This document shows, piece by piece, positions 49,939 through 64,000 of a stretch of 64,000 nucleotides of DNA. The DNA comes from Patiria miniata (Eukaryota; Echinodermata; Asteroidea; Valvatida; Asterinidae). The notes under the pieces were generated by a model. That model saw nothing but the letters and a program-made list of their open reading frames with translations, had not been told where the DNA came from and made no database searches. The translations under genes were made by a program, and so were the position numbers. The stretch covers positions 8,923,203 to 8,987,202 of the forward strand of contig NW_024037057.1 in the NCBI RefSeq assembly GCF_015706575.1, in the 5' to 3' direction. Every line of letters begins with the position of its first letter. The stretch's first letter is position 1.

Positions 49939-50290
49939 GTTGACCTTTGACCCTTAGAGGTCATTTAATGTGGCATTTGACCCCTAGAGGTCATTGAGCC
50001 TTGGGTGTTGGACATTTGCAACCCACAAGTTGACCCAGGTTTGGAGTAGCTTGGCTGTCTCTAGAGGTCATTCAGCATGACCTGTGAACATTCAAGGTCA
50101 TAACTGACCAAGTGCCATGACCTTTGACCCACAGGTAGCATGTACTGACCTTTATTGCTGCAAGGACATTCAGTATGACCTTTGACCTATTGAGGTCAAA
50201 ACTGGGACTGAGTGACGTGATCTCTGATGACCTTTGTTGCTGTAAAATGACCTCCGGTGACCTTAGATTTCCCGAGGTCAACTAGGATGA
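49925..50290 (+). repeat. GAGGTCATTTAA / TGACCTTTGACC repeats in the RhoGAP 3' UTR
   Basis: Starts within the last coding bases: GAGGTCATTTAA at the stop recurs as GAGGTCATTTAATG at 49957. About a dozen TGACC/GGTCA half-sites follow. Three perfect TGACCTTTGACC words (49941, 50118, 50176) equal a DR1 nuclear-receptor element in sequence; function is unknown. Confidence 0.8.
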
Positions 50291-50897
50291 CCTCTAAAGC
50301 TTCAGCAGTGAACCTGTGTGGACAATAACTGCATTGATGCAGTGCCGTTTGTCAGCACTGCATTAAAAAAAAATGACTGCATGTTTTTTTTCAACCGACA
50401 ACACCAGAAGTCTCTTCGAAAATAATCTCCAAAGGAGTAATGTGCTGCATATACCCCATCTCCCAATAGCAACTTTTAACGTCTTCACTAAAGCCTGAAT
50501 TTTTGTGGTAATTTATGTAATATTCATCCCGGTTTGTTTACTACTTTTAAAAAATGGAACTGCAGTCTGCAATACTGAAACTCCAAAGTACTCAAACTCC
50601 AAATGACGTCGCACCAAAGTGGATTGATCTTATTACATCGAGATGCAAGATGTTGTAAACGGAAAGCAGTGTGTGTCCTTCACATGCTCTCGTCGTTACA
50701 CAGCGCCCTCTATTGTTGAACCACAGTGATGTCATGGAAGTGTCTTCCACAGCGGACTAATCGAGAAGTTAAGAAGGAATTGCTACGTCCAAGGTGCTTC
50801 AGGTTTGCACTTCAATGCTGCAGTGAATTGCGATATGTTAATTGAACAACATCAGTGTAACCCCTTAATACTGGAAATTAAGATCTGAAATCTTGCT

Positions 50898-51417
50898 TCA
50901 AGGGAAAATACAACATTTGCAAACATCAAAAAATAAAACTACCAAATCATTTTGAAATACCTTGCTGGACTGTTAGTGAATGACAGTGTAAAGCATCCTG
51001 TAAAATCATGGCACCTGGTGTACTGTCATTTTCAAGAAAAGTGGTATTTTTGTATCAATTTCAAACGCTGATCGGCCGACAAGTGTTGGAAAAAACTTTT
51101 TTTTTTCAAATACTGGCCCCAGTTGACCATCGCACTTGTTTGCAATCGATTACACACCTATGAACGGGTACAAGCCAGCTAGACTGTTTCCCTGACCTTA
51201 CAATTCCCCAATGTATGTAAACTGCTCTGTTTCTTCTTAAATGGAGACAGGGAACCAGACTACAGGAAAATGATTGTTTTTCTTGGTTTTTATAGCATTT
51301 TCGAACCCAAAACCTCAAAAAAGTCAGTGTAACTATATTTGCTATATATTTCCAAGCCCCCAATTCCATCCATTTCTGAAAATTACAGCAAAAGCAAATG
51401 ATGTATATTCCCTTTAA
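50898..51417 (+). mobile_element. TTAA-ended MITE family A, copy 4
   Basis: CAAGGGAAAATACAACATTTGC on the left and ATGTATATTCCCTTTAA on the right. Very close to the reverse complement of copy 3 over the whole length. Confidence 0.85.
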
Positions 51418-53644
51418 CGATCCTCCAAGTTGGCCATCTATTAGACTCCTTTGTCATTGTACCACTAAGCGCTTAATGAACTAGCTTAGCGCAGAAGACT
51501 GATCCTTCGCAGCCTATGGAGTGATCAGCTTATGATGCAAACTTGGTTTGATGCCGTCAGCAAATTGGAATCTGATTGGTCCTGGCAGGTCACCTGACAA
51601 GTCATGTGATGCCTCTTCAAGCCAATCCAACAGAGACTGCCCGAAACTGGTGAAAACGGACGGTTGATTAAAATAAAAAAAAGTCTTTTGTTATTGTATA
51701 TAAAGTATTAAAATTGCTAGTCGCTATTTTTCAAAATCCTCTTGAATACAGTACTCACCGAAAGTAATATTTGTATGTTGTATGAAAAGAAGTTTAACCC
51801 GTATTGAGCACGGTTAGACTTTATTAAAAAGTTTTTTTTGTAGTATGCTGTGTACATGTAGCTGCTGGACTGATGAATTGCCAGGGGGGGAAGGTGAAGT
51901 AGCTGATACATTGCCAGAGGGAGGCAAGGCAGCTGGTTCTTTATACGATTTCTCGCGGTTGTAATATAACGAAAAAGGTGGTTTTTTGTGTATCGAGAAA
52001 ATAAGGTTGAAAAAAGTAAGGTATAAAAATGAGTAGAATTATGTATTAACTTTAAAACATAATGGTGCAGGCTTTTTTTATGTTCATGCAAAAAAAATCT
52101 TTCATTCTTTATGAATATTAATGAAATGTAAATCTGATTATGCATATTTAACACTTGTGGGCGTGGCTTCCTTCAATTTAAATGAATTTGAATGAATCAT
52201 AAATCTATTACACCTACAAGCTTTTTTTTAAGAGGAGTATCTAGCTTTTTTCATGGAGAAAACTCTCTACATGTAAAGATTGATGAGTGTACTCTGCGAA
52301 TAAATGTTTATAAATAATATTCACATTTTGCAGGTAAAAGTACCTATGAAAAGGTTTTATCTGTGAACACACTTTTGGGTAGAATTTTTTTTCTTCTAAA
52401 TTGAACATGCAGTGTGTCTGAATAATAAGTGCTTGAACAGCGCAAGACTCCCGTGGTGACTACAAAACCATATACTCAGAGAAATACTTAAAATGATTAC
52501 ATGTATATGTTAACCAAAATGATGAATATTCATATCAATTTAAGAAAGCTAGCATAATTTGCATACCCAGTCTATGAATAATTCATATGCAGCCAGAAGC
52601 AGCGTGGTTGACTGTTTGCATACGCTTAAGCAAAGAGTGGTAAGATGGACATTTTCTCCCCACGTAATTTCATATTAAAAGTACTCTAGATATTAAAGAT
52701 ACAACTGTGAAAGGTAACAACCTATAATCTGAAATGGGTTAACAATTAGAATTAGAAAAACAGCTTGTATTGTTTAGCCCTTTTGTACGTTATCAACTGT
52801 TGAACATATTATTCAAATTTCTCACCTGAAAGGGAGCCCCAAATTCTTGCATTCTCTGATATATTCTTTTATTTGTTTTATTTTCTTTTTCGCTGACACA
52901 TCAGTGGACACTTCAGTTCGAATCCCAGAAACTCTCGTCTTTCATGTCCAAAAAAGACAAGAAAAGAACTTTCAACCAGGTCTTCAAGTTCGTTCTTTCA
53001 CTGACATTTTTCTTTCGCTATTTACACGTACACAACTTTCAGATACATCAACAAGTAAGCCACTGTGGTTATAAATGATTGCATTTATTTTGCAGGTGTT
53101 GATTTTTATACCAAAATAAATAAATAAGGGCGCTAATTAAAAATACTATTAGACTAGTAACGCTCACATGGTAACACTGTCCGAAGAATGACCAAGTCCC
53201 CAACGAAAATGATTTTCTGGTAAAATTTGAGATCTTTGGTCATTGAAACAATTTTTAAAAAAGTCCCTTTGCACTGTTAATAGCTGATGATAAATGTCTA
53301 TGGTCCTGATTTAGTGATGTAGTTCACAATCTCAAAATACTTCAAGAAGTTGGTGCACGGAATGATCCAAATGGTATGGAACACTACAATGTTTTAATTG
53401 TGTTCCAACAATATATACCCCGACAAAAATGCAAACATTTCTTTTGAATAAACACTTTCATTTTTTTATACCAGTTTTCTTGCTTTGTGTATATAAGGTG
53501 AATTAATGACTTTCTAGTGTGTTAGTTTCCGTAAAAGTTGTAAAAACTTGAATGCAATGTTGAAATATAATTAAGAGAACAGAAAATAGAACGAAGACCT
53601 GAATCATAGTGATATCCTGCTTTGTTGAAATGTGCGCTTTCTTA

Positions 53645-53905
53645 GGGCCCCATCTCAATTCATATCTGGGATGAGTTCCAGAAAGGTTGTGTACATTGTA
53701 GCGGGTTTAAGTTACAGGATTCTGAACAACTTCCCCGCAATCTTCCCGCAATGAAGTTATCAGTATTGGTGAGTCAAGCAGTTGCTGATGAAAATTTCCC
53801 CGGAACACGTCCGGGGACAAATGCCGAGCTTCTTCCCAACAAAGTGAATGATTCTACCCACAACTTGTCCGGAACTCGTCTCGGCTATGAATTGAGACGG
53901 GCCCC
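53645..53905. mobile_element. GGGCCCCATCTCAATTCATA-ended MITE
   Basis: About 261 bp. Left GGGCCCCATCTCAATTCATA, right TATGAATTGAGACGGGCCCC, a 20-base TIR with 1-2 changes. Non-coding. Confidence 0.78.
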
Positions 53906-54714
53906 ATATGAGAGCACACATGTAAAAAAAAAAGCGAGACATCATATGATTCACGTCTGTTCCTGCAACAAAGTTTCAAAAGTAGCAGAAAGAATTTTAA
54001 TATAAATTCAGGTAGTCAAACTCCAATAACAAACGAGTGTAGCTGTTCATGTGGGAAAAAATGTTCCGAGGTCGGAACCAGTCTACTGAAAGTCACTGGT
54101 TTCCCGCAACTGTTTCAGCACTATGAAATGCAGAGTGGTAACCAGTTATATGTAGTTAGGGGACCAGTCTTTAAATATATATTTGTGTTTTAAAAACTTG
54201 CCTTTTTTATGTAAGTTTCTTAGGGTGGTGGTTGGGCCGTGTACAGTATCATATTTTTCTTGAGCGTAAAATGAAAATTGTACAACACGTAAAAATGCAG
54301 TTTCACACGACAAAATCTTGAATGATTCGTATAGATTAAACCGTCTACTTATGCTGGCAGACTGAAAAAAAAGTCTTCTTTAAATACAAAAAAAGTTATT
54401 ATTAAAAGAAATACTGAGACTTCTATAATTCCTTTGCATCAGTGGATTGTGTTTGATTTCATTGTGTTTGTATTCTCTACAAAATGGTACAAACGTTTGT
54501 TTTTAGATTTTAGTAAATATGCAGAACAAGACTTTTTCTTGTATTTTATTTGTACCCTCTATAATTGTGCATGCCTGCTGTGGATCATTTACCCAGAGGG
54601 AAAATCATGAATTTTTGGAATTCTGAAATGACTTGTTATTCCAATGTATGATATGCTCATAATGCAAACCTTATTACCCACAATGCATCAGCATTGTTAA
54701 GTTTCTTTTAAAAC

Positions 54715-54890
54715 CGGTTCATTCATGTGACGTCATGTCAACTTAAACCACGTGTACTTTAAATGGTCTAGCAAAGCGCGAATAGAACCGGAAGTTAACG
54801 CAACTTGAGTGTTAAGCCAATGGGCGCTAGTAACCAGTGGTGCGCGCGCGTGTATGACGTTTTTACTAACGAACCGAATAGGAATGTGCA
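54715..54890 (+). repeat. Interspersed repeat with GCCAATGGGCGCTAGTAA, copy 2
   Basis: Shares GCCAATGGGCGCTAGTAACC, CAGTGGTGCGCGCGCGTG and ACTAACGAACCG with 30940-31145. Confidence 0.65.
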
Positions 54891-55079
54891 ATATGCAGAG
54901 AAAACACTGCTATACAACACTATAATGTTGTCCGTAATACATATACAAGCCATAGATGTTAACCACATTTTCCGAAAGGTTCCAGCATATTTTGGCAGTG
55001 TCATCAGGTGTGATCATCCAGGTCACAATATCAAAGCTCGTATCCACTTTTAGAGCCACACTTTTGAATTCTGTGCATT

Positions 55080-55318
55080 GGTATCTACATGCTAGGTCAT
55101 GATGTCAAAGGTCAGAGTTCATTATCAGCTCTGTAACCGCTCCTGTAAACTTTCTTTGCAGTGATGTCTTTGTGCTAGGTCATGTCAAAGTTCACCCAAC
55201 ATTGTTTTATCATCACTACCCCCTAGCAATTTGCTACGCCGCCCTCGCCACCCACAGAGCACAGGTGCTGATATTTCATGCGGTTCCGTGTCACAGGTCA
55301 AAGTTGAGAGTTCACGTC

Positions 55319-55330
<12 letters not shown>
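55080..55330 (-). repeat. Decayed copies of the CPSF3 stop/3' UTR segment
   Basis: Read on the minus strand, the CDS end CAGAGCTGAGACGTGAACTC followed by AACTTTGACCTGTG recurs at about 55093-55135 as CAGAGCTGATAATGAACTC then TGACCTTTGACATC; a third partial copy lies at 55170-55195. As in the RhoGAP 3' UTR, the words are DR1-like. Confidence 0.7.
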
Positions 55331-63067
<7,737 letters not shown>

Positions 63068-63823
63068 TTTGGTAATCCGCGCGCGTGTGCATGGAAAATT
63101 GCGCCCTCCAGTGTTCAATATCGAACTTTATTATTATTATTTTTAATGTTGAACAAAGAAATTGACTGGAGCGGGGTTCGAACCTGCAACCTCCTGTTTC
63201 GTATAAGTTTCTGTGACAATGATTAATTTATTTAAATTGATCACACAAAAGGCCTACTTAACAATTAACCAAACAATCTTCCCGCGCCACCACATTTGGG
63301 GGGGGGGGGTTATGTTCTTGTTTTGGTTTGGGATTTCTGTGTGTGTGTGGGGGGGGGGGGGGGGGTACCTTTTGATTTCTTCAAACGGTAATTGTAATTC
63401 TTGATTCAAAATCTTAAAGTTGCTCTCCCCGTACTATTTTCGGGTATTTTCTAGCTTCACCTACCCCCCACCCCCCCCCCAAAAAAAATCATAAATTGCT
63501 ATTTTTTTGCAGCAATACAAAAGTTATTGAATTGGGCATGAATTGAACAAAACAAAAACAAGTCCAACTTTTGTTATGGAATATTTACTTCACAAATTTC
63601 AAATCATTTTTATGGGTCAATTCAAGACGTGATCATTAAACATTAGGTCGATCCTTGCACTTGTTGTCATTGCGCGAGCAACAACACAAAGACAGCTTAT
63701 AACATGTATGCTTCCGCCAACAGAAATTAGAGCGACTACTCTACTCTGGTATTTAACCTGATCGCTAGCCGCATTTTCCCACACCGCGCTCCGGCTCCGC
63801 CCGGCACACACACGGAGCAGAAA
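63068..63823. promoter_or_regulatory. Divergent promoter region of CPSF3 and the next gene
   Basis: 756 bases between two divergent start codons. CpG-containing near both ends (GCGCGCGTGTGC at 63079-63090; CGCGCTCCGGCTCCGCCC at 63785-63802, a GC-box on the minus strand). A SINE tail (63133-63212) and G/C homopolymers (63299-63308, 63349-63365, 63466-63480) lie in between. No TATA box evident. Confidence 0.6.
63133..63212 (-). mobile_element. tRNA-derived SINE fragment, minus strand
   Basis: Minus strand GGAGGTTGCAGGTTCGAACC then CCGCTCCAGTCAATTTCTTT, the same tail as 49072-49165. Box B is intact here (GGTTCGAACCC); box A is not evident. Confidence 0.7.
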
Positions 63824-63902
63824 ATGGCAAACGGGATTCATATCGTGTCGATGGGACTTCTCCTAGCGATGTCAAACCTCTACTGGGCTACCGTTTTGGG
63901 AG
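63824..63902 (+). CDS. First coding exon of an unidentified secreted or membrane protein
   Basis: ATG 63824 preceded by GAGCAGAAA; donor GGGAG|gtaagg. Encodes 26 residues beginning MANGIHIVSMGLLLAMSNLY, a hydrophobic signal peptide or anchor, ending WATVLG. The rest of the gene lies to the right. In human, ADAM17, IAH1 and ITGB1BP1 lie near CPSF3, but nothing in this short exon identifies any of them. Confidence 0.6.
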
Positions 63903-64000
63903 GTAAGGCAACTCTATACTTTTTTTTTGCAGCGTTTTGGGTGTGTTTTTGTGTGTGTTCGAGAACAAGCCTCACCCGTATGAGCGGCCTGCAAACATTA
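63903..64000 (+). other. Start of intron 1 of the unidentified gene
   Basis: Begins gtaagg; T-rich, runs past the window end. Confidence 0.6.

Larger units (their letters stand above)
49939..55318. other. Convergent intergenic region between RhoGAP and CPSF3
   Basis: 5.4 kb between two stop codons. It holds the GACCTTTGACC repeats (49925-50290), MITE family A copy 4 (50898-51417), the GGGCCCC MITE (53645-53905), an interspersed repeat (54715-54890) and the duplicated CPSF3 end (55080-55330). ATTAAA at 50362 followed by an A-run is a possible poly(A) signal for the plus-strand gene, unproven. 51420-53640 shows nothing recognisable. Confidence 0.6.

Noticed and set aside
48128..48721. 197-codon minus-strand frame of FTLTFLIY repeats resembling a membrane protein
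   Set aside because: It is a translation of the 24-base donor-derived minisatellite whose unit length is a multiple of three.
49072..49165. Functional tRNA gene
   Set aside because: Acceptor stem and anticodon arm do not form; the same tail is repeated elsewhere, so it is a SINE.

Overview
The window is nuclear DNA of an intron-rich invertebrate animal. The proteins are clear orthologues of human genes. The introns carry short palindromic transposons, tRNA-derived SINEs and a DIRS-type retrotransposon. A marine deuterostome (echinoderm or hemichordate) is my best guess; this is inferred from repeat style and gene family, not proven.

Layout: (1) Bases 1-49938, plus strand: the 3' part of a p190 RhoGAP gene (single-copy counterpart of vertebrate ARHGAP35/ARHGAP5). 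I could join 29 exons in one consistent reading frame (1497 codons plus stop). They encode the fourth FF domain, the two pseudo-GTPase domains pG1 and pG2, a long disordered tail with many tyrosine motifs, and a RhoGAP domain with its arginine finger. The N-terminal GTPase and FF1-FF3 lie to the left of the window. (2) Bases 4405-10914, inside one intron and in the same orientation: a DIRS-like tyrosine-recombinase retrotransposon. It has inverted terminal repeats, the internal complementary region, a Gag-like ORF (frameshifted), RT-RNase H, a Dam-like domain behind an in-frame stop, and an overlapping tyrosine recombinase ORF. (3) Bases 49939-55318: convergent intergenic region with repeats. 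(4) Bases 55319-63067, minus strand: a complete 15-exon CPSF3 (CPSF73) gene, 688 residues, with all metal-binding residues present. (5) Bases 63068-63823: a divergent promoter region. (6) Bases 63824-63902, plus strand: the first coding exon of an unidentified secreted or membrane protein.

The RhoGAP protein relays adhesion and tyrosine-kinase signals to Rho, and CPSF3 is the endonuclease of mRNA 3' end formation. The two share no pathway and are simply neighbours.

The most unusual features are in how the RhoGAP gene is built. Its tail is encoded by a run of nine consecutive phase 1-1 exons, most carrying a Tyr motif, and two of them arose by a visible ~0.6 kb tandem duplication. Many minisatellites in the window start exactly at an exon edge and contain copies of that exon's own splice site and terminal coding bases. 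These exon-edge-anchored arrays occur in both genes. Several introns are almost entirely such arrays.
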